Source of the DNA: an uncultured Desulfuromonas sp.
Lineage (GTDB): Bacteria; Desulfobacterota; Desulfuromonadia; Desulfuromonadales; Desulfuromonadaceae
Direction of reading: 5' to 3'
Assembly (NCBI RefSeq): GCF_963676955.1
Contig: NZ_OY781461.1
Span: forward strand, 258,001-322,000
DNA length: 64,000 bases
Shown here piece after piece: positions 18,471 through 26,219 of the stretch; position 1 is the first letter of the stretch; each line of letters begins with the position of its first letter. The notes beneath the pieces are model-generated. The model was not told where the DNA came from, did not search any database, and saw only the letters and a list, made by a program, of their open reading frames with translations. The translations under genes were made by a program, and so were the position numbers.

Positions 18471-19740
18471 ATCGACGATTGTCACACTGTGCATCCTGCT
18501 GATGGCTCTGCCGAGCCTGGCTTCGGCCTGGACGGTCAGTGAATTGCAAAAAACCGCCGCCTCGCAACGCTATCTGGTGCGCGAATACCAGGCGGCCATG
18601 AACGAGCAGCAACAAGTGGTACGCTATCGGCGCGGTGAATTCATGCCTTCGGTGGACCTGTTTTATCAGGCACAAAACCGGCGTGACGAGACCCTTCTGG
18701 AACCGGAAAAGTATCACAGACGCGGCATTCAGCTGACCTGGAACCTGTTTAACGGCTTTGGTGATTACTACCGCCTGCTCAGCCAGAAGCAACAGCATCA
18801 GGTGGCCCAATGGCAACTCAAGGAGATTCAGCAAACCGTTCAGGAGCAGGTGGCGCAAACCTGCCTGCAGATCAAGCAGCAGTTGCAGAATCTTGAAGTG
18901 GGCCGTCATGCGGTGCAACTCTATGAACAGGAACGCCACAATGCCCAGGCCAAGTTTGACGTCGGTCTTCTGACCCGCAATGATGTGCTGAAAATTGAGG
19001 TGGAACTGGAAAACGCCCGCCTTGACGTCAACAGCGCCGAGACCGCCATTCGTCAGCAGATCGCTCAACTGCAACGTCAAACCCTGACGGCAGTCAGTCT
19101 CGACACCCTCACCCTTGAGGAGTTGGCACAGCTGCCCCAATTGGCCGATCAACACGCATTGCAGGAGCAATTACTCAGTGCCAACCGTGAACTGCTCGCC
19201 CTGCGTCATGTTATTGAATCCGCATCGCTGACCCACAAAGCAACGCGGGATCGCTATCTTCCGCGCGCCGATCTGGTCAGTGAACTTTCCCGCAATGAGG
19301 ATGATTACCTGTTTGATGAAGGCGATGAGCGTGATGAAGAACTCACGACACAACTGCAACTGAGCCTGAATCTTTTTGACGGTTTCAAGGATGACGCCAA
19401 CCGCAAGCAGGCGCAATTGGCCGCGGATCGCGCCAGCTACAATTATCATGAACGGGAGCACGAGCTGGTCACCGAACTGGACAATCTGCGTCGCGACTTT
19501 GTGCTGGCCCACGACAATCTCAAAGTGGCCCAGACCAATAGCGAGCAGGCCCGTGAGAATCTACGCATCACCCGACTCTCATTTGATCAGGGGTTGACGA
19601 CCTCGGCGGAACTGCTCGATGCCATCTTTTACCAGACCCGTGCCGACCTCAATATCATCGAAGCGCGCACGGCGATTTACTCGGCCTACTTCACTATTCA
19701 ACACCTCATTGGCGCGTTTGCGGATGTCGCGATTCAGTAA
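18460..19740 (+). CDS. TolC-like outer membrane efflux factor
   Basis: About 426 aa with two outer-membrane-efflux repeats made of long amphipathic helices (for example QQHQVAQWQLKEIQQTVQEQ and LDNLRRDFVLAHDNLKVAQT). It forms the trimeric exit duct of the RND system. Start at ATG 18460, which gives a clean signal peptide (MWNKSTIVTLCILLMALPS, cleavage near ASAW) and overlaps the pump gene by 11 nt; an earlier in-frame ATG (18409) would add a non-signal extension. It is the last gene of the tetR operon and is followed by a strong terminator. Confidence 0.92.
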   Translation: MWNKSTIVTLCILLMALPSLASAWTVSELQKTAASQRYLVREYQAAMNEQQQVVRYRRGEFMPSVDLFYQAQNRRDETLLEPEKYHRRGIQLTWNLFNGFGDYYRLLSQKQQHQVAQWQLKEIQQTVQEQVAQTCLQIKQQLQNLEVGRHAVQLYEQERHNAQAKFDVGLLTRNDVLKIEVELENARLDVNSAETAIRQQIAQLQRQTLTAVSLDTLTLEELAQLPQLADQHALQEQLLSANRELLALRHVIESASLTHKATRDRYLPRADLVSELSRNEDDYLFDEGDERDEELTTQLQLSLNLFDGFKDDANRKQAQLAADRASYNYHEREHELVTELDNLRRDFVLAHDNLKVAQTNSEQARENLRITRLSFDQGLTTSAELLDAIFYQTRADLNIIEARTAIYSAYFTIQHLIGAFADVAIQ

Positions 19741-19788
19741 CGCAGATCCTCGCCACCCTGCAAACGGATAGATCAGTGAAAATACGCT

Positions 19789-19842
19789 AAAAAATGCGTT
19801 GCCGACGTGAAAAACTTTTTTCCGTCCGGCAACGCATTTTTC
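19789..19842 (+). terminator. Terminator of the RND efflux operon
   Basis: A long stem AAAATGCGTTGCCG/CGGCAACGCATTTT with about 22 nt between the arms, bordered by A and T tracts, so it may act on both strands. Confidence 0.85.
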
Positions 19843-19860
19843 TTGTTCTCCCGGTTCTTT

Positions 19861-19866
19861 TATGAT
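19861..19866 (+). promoter_or_regulatory. speD: Possible -10 element of speD
   Basis: TATGAT at 19861-19866 follows a poor -35 (TTTTTC at 19837-19842, 18-nt spacer). If used, transcription would begin near 19872, exactly where the structured leader begins. Confidence 0.4.
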
Positions 19867-19869
19867 CTT

Positions 19870-20041
19870 ATGACGCCGTTTGGCCCTCCCCCAAACATTC
19901 GGCAAATGTCAGGTGACGTTCGGCGTCATCTTCGGGCTCCGGAAACCTTGGAGACCCGCTTACAAAATTGACGGCATCCCGTCGTCCGTTTTGGGTTTCC
20001 GAGAGGAAACCGCAGGCTCGCCAGCGGGTCTGTCCAAGGAG
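19870..20041 (+). promoter_or_regulatory. Highly structured 5' leader of speD, candidate riboswitch-like element
   Basis: Two consecutive folded domains can be drawn. Domain A: helix 19870-19878 with 19921-19929 (ATGACGCCG/CGGCGTCAT) encloses two small hairpins (19879-19895 and 19896-19908). Domain B: a 15-bp helix pairs 19946-19960 with 20023-20039, interrupted only by a GT bulge at 20032-20033, and encloses hairpin 19970-19983 (GACGG-CATC-CCGTC) and hairpin 19994-20011 (GGTTTCC-GAGA-GGAAACC, a GNRA tetraloop). The last six base pairs (CCTTGG/CCAAGG) bury part of the speD ribosome binding site AAGGAG (20036-20041). Competing pairings exist: hairpin 19934-19957 uses the 5' strand of the domain B helix and would free the site; GGAAACC at 19941-19947 can replace one arm of the GNRA hairpin; TGACG at 19914-19918 competes with the domain A helix. 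It matches no riboswitch consensus I know. Confidence 0.65.
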
Positions 20042-20048
20042 ATCGGCC

Positions 20049-20840
20049 ATGTGTGCAAAAAAAGTAACCCGCTCCAAGCGCCCCAAAAAAATCAAACTGC
20101 GCGGTTTTAACAACCTGACGAAAACACTGTCGTTCAACATTTACGACATCTGTTACGCCAAAGCCCCCCAATCGCGTAAAGAATATCTCGAATACATCGA
20201 CGAAGAGTACAACGCCGAACGGCTGGAAAAAATTCTCTGCGAAGTCACTGAGATCATCGGTGCCAATGTATTGAATATCTCCAGCCAGGATTATGATCCC
20301 ATGGGCGCCAGTGTCACCGTGCTCATCGCCGAAGAACCGGTGGAGCCCAAGCCGGACCAGGTACTGGCCCATCTCGACAAAAGTCATCTGGCGATCCACA
20401 CCTACCCGGAAACCGACAGCAAACTGGGAATCTCCACCTTCCGGGTGGACGTTGACGTCTCCACCTGTGGTAAAATCAGTCCACTCAAGGCCCTTGATCA
20501 CCTGATTGAATCGTTTGAGTCGGATATTGTACTGATGGACTACAAGGTGCGTGGTTTTACCCGCGACGTGCGCGGCAAAAAGCATTACATTGATCACCGT
20601 ATCCACTCGATTCAGCAGTACATCAAGAAAAGCACCCTGGCCTTGTACGACTGTGTCGACATCAACATCTATCAGGAAAACCTGTTTCACACCAAGATGT
20701 TGCTCAAGGATGTCGAGTTGGATAAATATCTGTTCGGGACGGCTATGCAGGATTTTTCCGATGTGGAGAAAAAGCGGGTTCGTGAACTGCTGCGCCGTGA
20801 GATGACGGAAATTTTTTATTCGAAAAATATTTTCCTGTAG
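20049..20840 (+). CDS. speD: S-adenosylmethionine decarboxylase proenzyme, E. coli type
   Basis: SpeD (263 aa) decarboxylates S-adenosylmethionine to supply aminopropyl groups for spermidine. It resembles the long enterobacterial form throughout: [58 protein letters not shown] and [13 protein letters not shown]. The proenzyme cleaves itself before a serine that becomes the pyruvoyl cofactor; here that is Ser112 in HLDKSH, the same number as in E. coli. I start at ATG 20049, with AAGGAG eight nucleotides upstream; the frame is open further upstream but that stretch is the folded leader. A short basic N-terminal extension ([11 protein letters not shown]) precedes the conserved core. The stop codon lies inside the target-site duplication of the IS element that follows. 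No spermidine synthase gene is in the window. Confidence 0.96.
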   Translation: MCAKKVTRSKRPKKIKLRGFNNLTKTLSFNIYDICYAKAPQSRKEYLEYIDEEYNAERLEKILCEVTEIIGANVLNISSQDYDPMGASVTVLIAEEPVEPKPDQVLAHLDKSHLAIHTYPETDSKLGISTFRVDVDVSTCGKISPLKALDHLIESFESDIVLMDYKVRGFTRDVRGKKHYIDHRIHSIQQYIKKSTLALYDCVDINIYQENLFHTKMLLKDVELDKYLFGTAMQDFSDVEKKRVRELLRREMTEIFYSKNIFL

Positions 20841-20846
20841 TGCACC
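20836..20846 (+). repeat. Target-site duplication of the IS4 element (left copy)
   Basis: TGTAGTGCACC directly abuts the left terminal repeat and recurs at 22402-22412. It includes the TAG stop codon of speD. Confidence 0.93.
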
Positions 20847-20864
20847 GAATGGCGCTAGTTTAAG
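20847..20864. repeat. IS4 element left terminal inverted repeat
   Basis: An 18-bp perfect inverted match to 22384-22401. The transposase stop codon (20860-20862 on the minus strand) lies within it. Confidence 0.95.
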
Positions 20865-22329
20865 CCTGTGTAGCACGATATTGGTTACGATGAGGAATCA
20901 CCTCTATTTCGTGTCTTGGTGCCGTCATTCGTTGGTAATTTTTAGGTCGTCGTTTTATACATCGAGGTTCACTCCTGCCCGGCCTTTGCCTAATTGGGAC
21001 ATTGGTCATTGCAGCGTACAAATCACTAACGAGCCGGTAGCGTTCCATCTTGCTGATTTGCACCTGATTCAGGTGCGATTCCCAGCTACGTAAAGCCTGT
21101 AAACTCCCTTTAAAGCTGACAACGCGAACATCAATATCGGCCTCTTCTGCCGCCTCATACATCAACCTGCGGATGCAGTTGTAGGCGATAAAATACATCA
21201 TGATCTCTTTGCGGATCATCTCAGGCGTTCGGCAACGCAAAACATCCATGCCCATAGTTGTTTTTATGTCACGGAAAAACAGTTCAACATCCCATCGCTT
21301 GTAATAGAGTTTCGCGATCGATTGCGCTGGGTATTTTATGGGGTCAAGCAAAGTCGTGATGATGTAAAAGCTCTGCGTTCTAAATCCTGGATATTGGACC
21401 GCCACCTTGATTTGACGCAACATTAGCTCATCAGGCAAGAGTTCCCACTGCTCTCTTGAGTAGGATAATCTCTTCATATATTTTGGTCGTTCCCATGTGA
21501 TCAAGCGATCATTTTCCCCAAATTCTTTAAGGCATTTTGTTGCCCTGACGGGTGCTCTTCGCGCCAGCGTGAGAACGCTGTCCACCTTCTGTTTCCTCAA
21601 CTCGGCGATATCGAAATAGCTACAAAATCCTTTGTCTCCTAGGAAAATATCTCCGGGTCTGAATGTTCTCCACTGCTTACGTAACAGGGGCAGTTCATTT
21701 GTCTTTTTGTTGCCAATCTCATAGCTGAGCAACGCTCCGCTTTGCAATGAAAAGCAGGCGCAGATGCGGGCTGATGGGAAGCTGCAGCCTGCTTTGAGCA
21801 GAGAAGACTGAGGCCATAAGTGCTGATTAGCCTGGGTATCCGGCATACTCACACCCGTTCCATCAACAACAATCACGCGCCGATTTGCAAGCAGGCCGGA
21901 TTCTGGGAACTGATCAAGTTGATTAGCTGTATGCTCAAATATCTCACAGAGCATGTCTTCATCGAGCTTTTTGCGAGCCGTACAATACGAAGCTGTCGAC
22001 GACGAGGGGATCTTGCTACCCTTTATGGAAGCATAGGACTGCAACTTCCGAATCACTTCTTTGCAACCACCGTCTGAATCCAACACTTGGCTAAAAAAAG
22101 CCCAGAATGTGTTCTCTTTGGAGAAAAGCCTTCTGCGACTCATGACACCGGATCTTGCAGGTTTTAGCAGGTTATAGGGGATAAATCGTTCAAAGATTTC
22201 ACCAACCTGCTTAAACGACTTTTCTTTTAATACAGCTAACTCAGCAGCAAGTTTCTGTTGTGGTGTGCGTGGTTTACGTCGTAATGTTTGCAGGTGAAAT
22301 CCAGGGAATATAGGCGTTGAATTCTTCAT
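20860..22329 (-). CDS. IS4 family transposase
   Basis: A 489-aa DDE transposase that cuts and pastes the element. The first aspartate is in VVDGTGVSMPDT, the second in LGDKGFCSYF, and the IS4-specific YREK signature is in YYKRWDVELFFRDIKTTMG, which supplies the catalytic glutamate. The full family length is present with no frameshift. Base composition and codon use are more AT-rich than in neighbouring genes, consistent with transfer. Its stop codon overlaps the left inverted repeat. The C-terminal 60 residues are very basic. Confidence 0.95.
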   Translation of the reverse strand: MKNSTPIFPGFHLQTLRRKPRTPQQKLAAELAVLKEKSFKQVGEIFERFIPYNLLKPARSGVMSRRRLFSKENTFWAFFSQVLDSDGGCKEVIRKLQSYASIKGSKIPSSSTASYCTARKKLDEDMLCEIFEHTANQLDQFPESGLLANRRVIVVDGTGVSMPDTQANQHLWPQSSLLKAGCSFPSARICACFSLQSGALLSYEIGNKKTNELPLLRKQWRTFRPGDIFLGDKGFCSYFDIAELRKQKVDSVLTLARRAPVRATKCLKEFGENDRLITWERPKYMKRLSYSREQWELLPDELMLRQIKVAVQYPGFRTQSFYIITTLLDPIKYPAQSIAKLYYKRWDVELFFRDIKTTMGMDVLRCRTPEMIRKEIMMYFIAYNCIRRLMYEAAEEADIDVRVVSFKGSLQALRSWESHLNQVQISKMERYRLVSDLYAAMTNVPIRQRPGRSEPRCIKRRPKNYQRMTAPRHEIEVIPHRNQYRATQA

Positions 22330-22383
22330 GGCTTATTATGCCATATTTGCCAAATTAATCTGGAATTTCACCATGGTAGAACT

Positions 22384-22401
22384 CTTAAACTAGCGCCATT
22401 C
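22384..22401. repeat. IS4 element right terminal inverted repeat
   Basis: The 18-bp perfect inverted match to 20847-20864. Confidence 0.95.
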
Positions 22402-22412
22402 TGTAGTGCACC
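22402..22412 (+). repeat. Target-site duplication of the IS4 element (right copy)
   Basis: TGTAGTGCACC, identical to 20836-20846 at the other end of the element. Confidence 0.93.
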
Positions 22413-22460
22413 AGACTCAACCCGTTCTGTTTCTGAATCGCGACCCCGCATCAAGCGACT

Positions 22461-23627
22461 ATGCGACTTTTCATTGTGACAACCCTGTTGTCGCTTCTGT
22501 GTCTTGCAGGATGTGCCCCAACAACCTCGCCGTTGGGGCACGCCTCTGATCCCTATCCTCAACCTCAGCCCATTGCACCGGACACCCTCGTCCACCTGCG
22601 AACCGGAACCGTTATCAGCCTGGAGCACATGCTTGCTGATATTGGCGGCGACCGCATTATTTATGCGGGTGAGACCCATGACAATCCAGCCTCTCACCGT
22701 TTTCAACTCGCGATCCTCAACCATCTGATTGACCACTATCCCGGCCATCTGGCTGTCGGCATGGAGATGTTCCATCACGATCAACAGAGCATCCTCGATC
22801 GCTGGGTCGCAGGCGAGCTGGACGAAAAAGAGTTTTTACGCCAACTGCGCTGGTATGAGAGTTGGGGAATCGATTACGCCTACTACCGGGACCTGCTCAA
22901 CACCCTGCGTGACCGGCAGATTCCGATCCTGGCCCTCAATGTCAGTCCGAAGCAAAAGATGGCGGTCATGCAGGGCCAGGTCACCACCCCCGACGTGGAT
23001 GATCCCTATTATCACGCGATACTGACGGCCTACTTTGCCGGTCACACGCAAGGCCAAGGTGAAGCGGAATCGTTCATCCGCATTCAAAACCTGTGGGATA
23101 ACACCATGGCGCAAACCATCGCCGACTACCTGCGTCAGCCCGAACACGCCCAGCACCACCTGCTGGTCCTCGCCGGCGGCAACCATATCCGTTACGGGTT
23201 CGGCATTCCCCGACGCGTGTACCAGAAGCTGCCTTTGTCTTACAGTCTGGTCGGCAATGATGAAGTCGAGGTGGATGAAAGCAAGCAGGATCGCTTTATG
23301 GAGGTGACGTTGCCGGAGCTGCCGCTGCTGCCCTACGATTATCTGCTCTACAACCGCTACGAAGCGGGACCGCAACACCTGCGTCTCGGCGTATTGCTCG
23401 AACAGCAGGACGACGACGTGGTGATCGGTAAAGTGATGCCGGGCAGCCTGGCTGAATCGTCCGGGATTCAAGCTCAAGATCGCTTTGTCTCGCTGAATGG
23501 AGAACAGGTTGCAGAACCTTTTGATGTGATCTATACGCTGCGTCAACAGCAGCCGGGGGATACGGTGACGATTGTGGTGGAGCGACAGGGGGAATTGATT
23601 GAGGTCCGCATAACATTTGCGCTATAG
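22461..23627 (+). CDS. ChaN-family lipoprotein with C-terminal PDZ domain
   Basis: This 388-aa protein begins with a lipoprotein signal peptide ending in the lipobox LAGC (Cys19), then has a ChaN/DUF399 domain (about 50-270) with RIIYAGETHDNPASH, VGMEMFHHDQQ and LVLAGGNHIRYG. Members of this family are iron- or heme-regulated lipoproteins, and ChaN of Campylobacter binds heme. The last 90 residues are a PDZ domain (LGVLLEQQDDDVVIGKVMPG, QAQDRFVSLNG). A role at the outer membrane in heme or iron handling is plausible but not shown. It was probably directly downstream of speD before the IS insertion; the start has only a weak ribosome binding site. Confidence 0.87.
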   Translation: MRLFIVTTLLSLLCLAGCAPTTSPLGHASDPYPQPQPIAPDTLVHLRTGTVISLEHMLADIGGDRIIYAGETHDNPASHRFQLAILNHLIDHYPGHLAVGMEMFHHDQQSILDRWVAGELDEKEFLRQLRWYESWGIDYAYYRDLLNTLRDRQIPILALNVSPKQKMAVMQGQVTTPDVDDPYYHAILTAYFAGHTQGQGEAESFIRIQNLWDNTMAQTIADYLRQPEHAQHHLLVLAGGNHIRYGFGIPRRVYQKLPLSYSLVGNDEVEVDESKQDRFMEVTLPELPLLPYDYLLYNRYEAGPQHLRLGVLLEQQDDDVVIGKVMPGSLAESSGIQAQDRFVSLNGEQVAEPFDVIYTLRQQQPGDTVTIVVERQGELIEVRITFAL

Positions 23628-23677
23628 TTTTTTTCACGGTGAGGCTCAGGACTCTTGATCTTGATTTAAAATTTAAA

Positions 23678-23716
23678 ACAACAACGCCCCGACTGAATCA
23701 GTCGGGGCGTTGTTGT
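23678..23716 (-). terminator. Terminator of the first rubredoxin gene
   Basis: An 18-bp perfect stem (ACAACAACGCCCCGACTG and its complement) with a 3-nt loop, followed on the minus strand by TTTAAATTTT. It lies between convergent genes and may serve both. Confidence 0.9.
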
Positions 23717-23736
23717 GAACTCTTATCGTGTGACGA

Positions 23737-23901
23737 TTACTCGTCGTAAACATCAAAGGCATCTTTTCCAACACCACAGACCGGGCAAACCCAGTCATCA
23801 GGCAGGTCAGCAAAGGCAGTGCCTGCGGCAATACCGGAATCGGGATCACCTTCGGCAGGGTCATAGATGTAACCACACGGCCCACAAACATACTTTTCCA
23901 T
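23737..23901 (-). CDS. Rubredoxin
   Basis: A 54-aa protein translated from the minus strand: it starts [18 protein letters not shown] and ends [16 protein letters not shown]. Two CxxC pairs (Cys6/Cys9 and Cys39/Cys42) bind the single iron of rubredoxin, and the aromatic core residues Tyr, Trp and Phe are present. It is a cytoplasmic one-electron carrier, in anaerobes often the donor to rubrerythrin or superoxide reductase, or to rubredoxin:oxygen oxidoreductase. GGAG lies seven nucleotides before the start. A second rubredoxin gene lies 168 nt upstream on the same strand, and ferritin beyond that. Confidence 0.95.
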   Translation of the reverse strand: MEKYVCGPCGYIYDPAEGDPDSGIAAGTAFADLPDDWVCPVCGVGKDAFDVYDE

Positions 23902-24019
23902 AGTATTCTCCTTGGCTCGATTTAATGATCAGTCCAACCTACCGTTCCAACTGCGGATCGTCAAGGCTTTATTATAAACAGCTTCTCATCTTAATCGACG
24001 CGTGTTGTTGCACTGATTG

Positions 24020-24048
24020 AAAAAGCCGACGGTTGTCCGTCGGCTTTT
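24020..24048 (-). terminator. Terminator of the second rubredoxin gene
   Basis: Stem AAAAGCCGACGG/CCGTCGGCTTTT with a 4-nt loop and a T-run on the minus strand. It separates the two rubredoxin genes, so each has its own transcript end. Confidence 0.88.
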
Positions 24049-24069
24049 CATCAATCGTGCCGGTACGGT

Positions 24070-24234
24070 CTATTCAGAGACCGGCTCAAACATATCTTTG
24101 GTCACACCACAGACCGGGCAAACCCAGTCATCAGGAATATCGGCAAAAGCGGTTCCCGGATCAATGCCGGAATCAGGATCTCCCTCAGCAGGATCGTACA
24201 CATAACCACAGGCCGTGCAAACATACTTTTCCAT
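24070..24234 (-). CDS. Rubredoxin (second copy)
   Basis: A 54-aa rubredoxin, [18 protein letters not shown] to [16 protein letters not shown], with the two iron-binding CxxC pairs. It is close in sequence to the copy at 23737 but differs at scattered positions, mainly in the central loop and the C-terminus, so the duplication is not recent. AGGAGG precedes the start. It may serve a partner different from that of the first copy. The ferritin gene lies just upstream on the same strand (68 nt), which suggests a shared response to iron or oxygen. Confidence 0.95.
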   Translation of the reverse strand: MEKYVCTACGYVYDPAEGDPDSGIDPGTAFADIPDDWVCPVCGVTKDMFEPVSE

Positions 24235-24302
24235 GAATTCCCTCCTTTTGGGTGAATGGACGTACTCACTGACGCTCTAAAGAGTAGAGCACCCTTGATG
24301 TG

Positions 24303-24809
24303 TTAAACGGTTTCAGCCGGAGCCTGACGCTGGCCCAGCTCATTGTTGAGCATGAAAATACCGTTACCGGTACCTTCAACCAGCTTCAGCTTGTCGATAA
24401 TGCTATTGACCGTGGCTTCCTCTTCCACCTGCTCGGTAACAAACCACTGTAGAAAGGAGTTGGTACCGTGGTCGCGCTCATCCAGCGCCACATCCACCAG
24501 ATTGTAAATGCGCGTGGTGACTTCCCGCTCATGGGCCAGCGTGGTCTGAAACATTTCCAGAGGACTGCCAAAATCATTTTGCGGCTTCGGACACTGATCA
24601 ATCTCAACCGGCTGACTCTGATCAAGAATGTAGTGATAAAATTTCATCGCGTGAATCATCTCTTCCTGATACTGGTTGTAAAACCAGTTGGCGAAGCCGT
24701 CCAAGCCCTTGTAGTTACAATAGCCACTCATCGACAGATAGATATTGGCGGAATAAAACTCGAAATTCATCTGCTCATTGAGCGCTTTGGTCATGGAATC
24801 ACTGATCAT
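24303..24809 (-). CDS. ftnA: Ferritin
   Basis: A 168-aa non-heme ferritin, the subunit of a 24-mer iron store. The ferroxidase residues fall in NEQMNFEFYSANIYLSM and QEEMIHAMKFYHYILDQ, with a further glutamate helix in FVTEQVEEEATVNSIIDKL. It oxidises Fe(II) and stores it as mineral, which also limits oxidative damage. I start at ATG 24809 because CAGGAG lies six nucleotides before it; an in-frame ATG at 24827 would add MTQEIC. It is upstream of two rubredoxin genes. I see no clear Fur box in the 100 nt upstream. Confidence 0.94.
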   Translation of the reverse strand: MISDSMTKALNEQMNFEFYSANIYLSMSGYCNYKGLDGFANWFYNQYQEEMIHAMKFYHYILDQSQPVEIDQCPKPQNDFGSPLEMFQTTLAHEREVTTRIYNLVDVALDERDHGTNSFLQWFVTEQVEEEATVNSIIDKLKLVEGTGNGIFMLNNELGQRQAPAETV

Positions 24810-24929
24810 GCAAATCTCCTGAGTCATGTTCTTCGGTTAATTGATTACCTTTTTAGTTTTATTTACTTTAGTCGATTCAGATCGTAAATGCAACCGCCAA
24901 AATTCCGTAAACATCAAAAATGACTAAAT

Positions 24930-25910
24930 TCAGGCTTTGCCGGCGCTGCCGAGGACCGTCTCATTTTTATGTTTCATCAGCTCAATCAGTTCACTGCGTG
25001 CCGCCCCCAGGTATTTGCGCGGATCAAACTCTTCGGCATTGTTCGCCAGAAACTCACGCACCTTGGCGGTCATGGCTAAGCGGCCGTCGGAATCGATATT
25101 GATCTTACACACGGCGCTGGCTGCGGCCTGGCGCAACTGCTCTTCAGGAACTCCGACGGCACCATCAAGATGGCCGCCGTACTGATTGATCAGCTGGACA
25201 TAGCTCTGCACCACACTGGAAGCGCCATGCAAAACGATGGGAAATCCGGGGATGCGTTGCTCGATCTCTTTGAGGATATCAAAACGCAACGGCGGCACCT
25301 CCTCGCCTTCGGCCAGTTTGAACTTATAGGCGCCATGGCTGGTCCCGATGGAAATCGCCAGTGAATCCACGCCGGTTTTTTTGACAAAGTCCTCCACCTC
25401 ATCGGGCTGGGTATAGGTGGAATGCTCGGCCTGAACCTCATCTTCGATTCCGGCAAGAACGCCCAGCTCACCCTCCACCGTCACATCAAACTGATGGGCG
25501 TACTCGACCACCTTGCGGGTCAAGGCAACGTTTTCCTCATACGGCAGGTGGGAGCCGTCGATCATAACCGACGAAAAACCGGAATCGATACATGACTGAC
25601 ACAACTCAAAGGAATCGCCATGATCCAGATGCAGGCAGATGGGCACCTGAGAACCCATTTCGCGCGCCATCTCAACCGCCCCTTTGGCCATCCAGCGCAG
25701 CATGGTGGAGTTGGCGTAATTACGCGCCCCTTTACTCACCTGGATAATCACCGGCGAATTGGTTTCAATACTGGCGAGAATAATCGCCTGGAGCTGTTCC
25801 ATATTGTTGAAGTTATATGCCGGAATGGCATAACCGCCGCTGACCGCCTGTTTAAACATGTCGCGGGTGTTGGCCAGACCAAGTTCAGAATAGTGGGTTT
25901 TCTCTGCCAT
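24930..25910 (-). CDS. fba: Class II fructose-bisphosphate aldolase
   Basis: A 326-aa zinc aldolase interconverting fructose 1,6-bisphosphate and two triose phosphates. Characteristic stretches are ICLHLDHGDSFELCQSCID (zinc histidine), EGELGVLAGIEDEVQAEHS (with the long loop typical of the FbaA-like/GatY group), IGTSHGAY, VLHGASSV and INIDSDGRL. The start at 25910 follows GGAGGAG; a longer in-frame extension lacks such a site. It is divergent from the GAPDH gene 309 nt away, so two consecutive steps of glycolysis/gluconeogenesis share an intergenic control region. Confidence 0.93.
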   Translation of the reverse strand: MAEKTHYSELGLANTRDMFKQAVSGGYAIPAYNFNNMEQLQAIILASIETNSPVIIQVSKGARNYANSTMLRWMAKGAVEMAREMGSQVPICLHLDHGDSFELCQSCIDSGFSSVMIDGSHLPYEENVALTRKVVEYAHQFDVTVEGELGVLAGIEDEVQAEHSTYTQPDEVEDFVKKTGVDSLAISIGTSHGAYKFKLAEGEEVPPLRFDILKEIEQRIPGFPIVLHGASSVVQSYVQLINQYGGHLDGAVGVPEEQLRQAAASAVCKINIDSDGRLAMTAKVREFLANNAEEFDPRKYLGAARSELIELMKHKNETVLGSAGKA

Positions 25911-26219
25911 AAGAATCTCCTCCAAAAGGTAAAAATCTATAACGATATCAGAGACATTACTTATCAGTGTCGTCACATCAAGTCCAGTGGAAACGCACGC
26001 AATACCTGTCCGTAACCAGACCTGGACAAGGTATAAACATACCATGCTTCAGGCGGCTTGTCCGCTATCGGTCAAAAATAGAACAACGTATGACAAAACG
26101 GTTGAAAAACCGCCCAATTTCTATTAGGATACGCGCGTTTATCCTTACAGGTGCCGGGCTGGACCGGCACAAAAACCACCACTTAATTCATCTCAAATAT
26201 TTACATCAAAGGGGCTGGC
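25911..26219. other. Divergent control region between fba and GAPDH genes
   Basis: This 309-nt stretch holds no gene I can support. It contains two small hairpins in the GAPDH leader: CGGTT-GAAA-AACCG (26099-26112) and GTGCCGG/CCGGCAC (26151-26170). No promoter with good -35 and -10 elements stands out in either direction. Confidence 0.5.

Larger units (their letters stand above)
20847..22401 (-). mobile_element. Complete IS4-family insertion sequence (1555 bp)
   Basis: The element is bounded by perfect 18-bp inverted repeats, 20847-20864 (GAATGGCGCTAGTTTAAG) and its complement at 22384-22401, and flanked by an 11-bp direct duplication, a length usual for this family. It carries one intact transposase gene that fills nearly the whole element. 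Ends, duplication and gene are all undamaged, so insertion is recent and the element is probably still mobile. It sits between speD and the ChaN-like gene and breaks neither; removal of one duplication copy joins the speD stop directly to the 60-nt spacer before that gene. Confidence 0.96.

Noticed and set aside
19906-19971. A 21-codon upstream frame beginning MSGDVRRHL in the speD leader, reminiscent of the MAGDIS upstream peptide of mammalian AdoMet decarboxylase.
   Set aside because: There is no ribosome binding site, and the resemblance is five residues at most; probably coincidence, although it should be kept in mind when the leader is tested.
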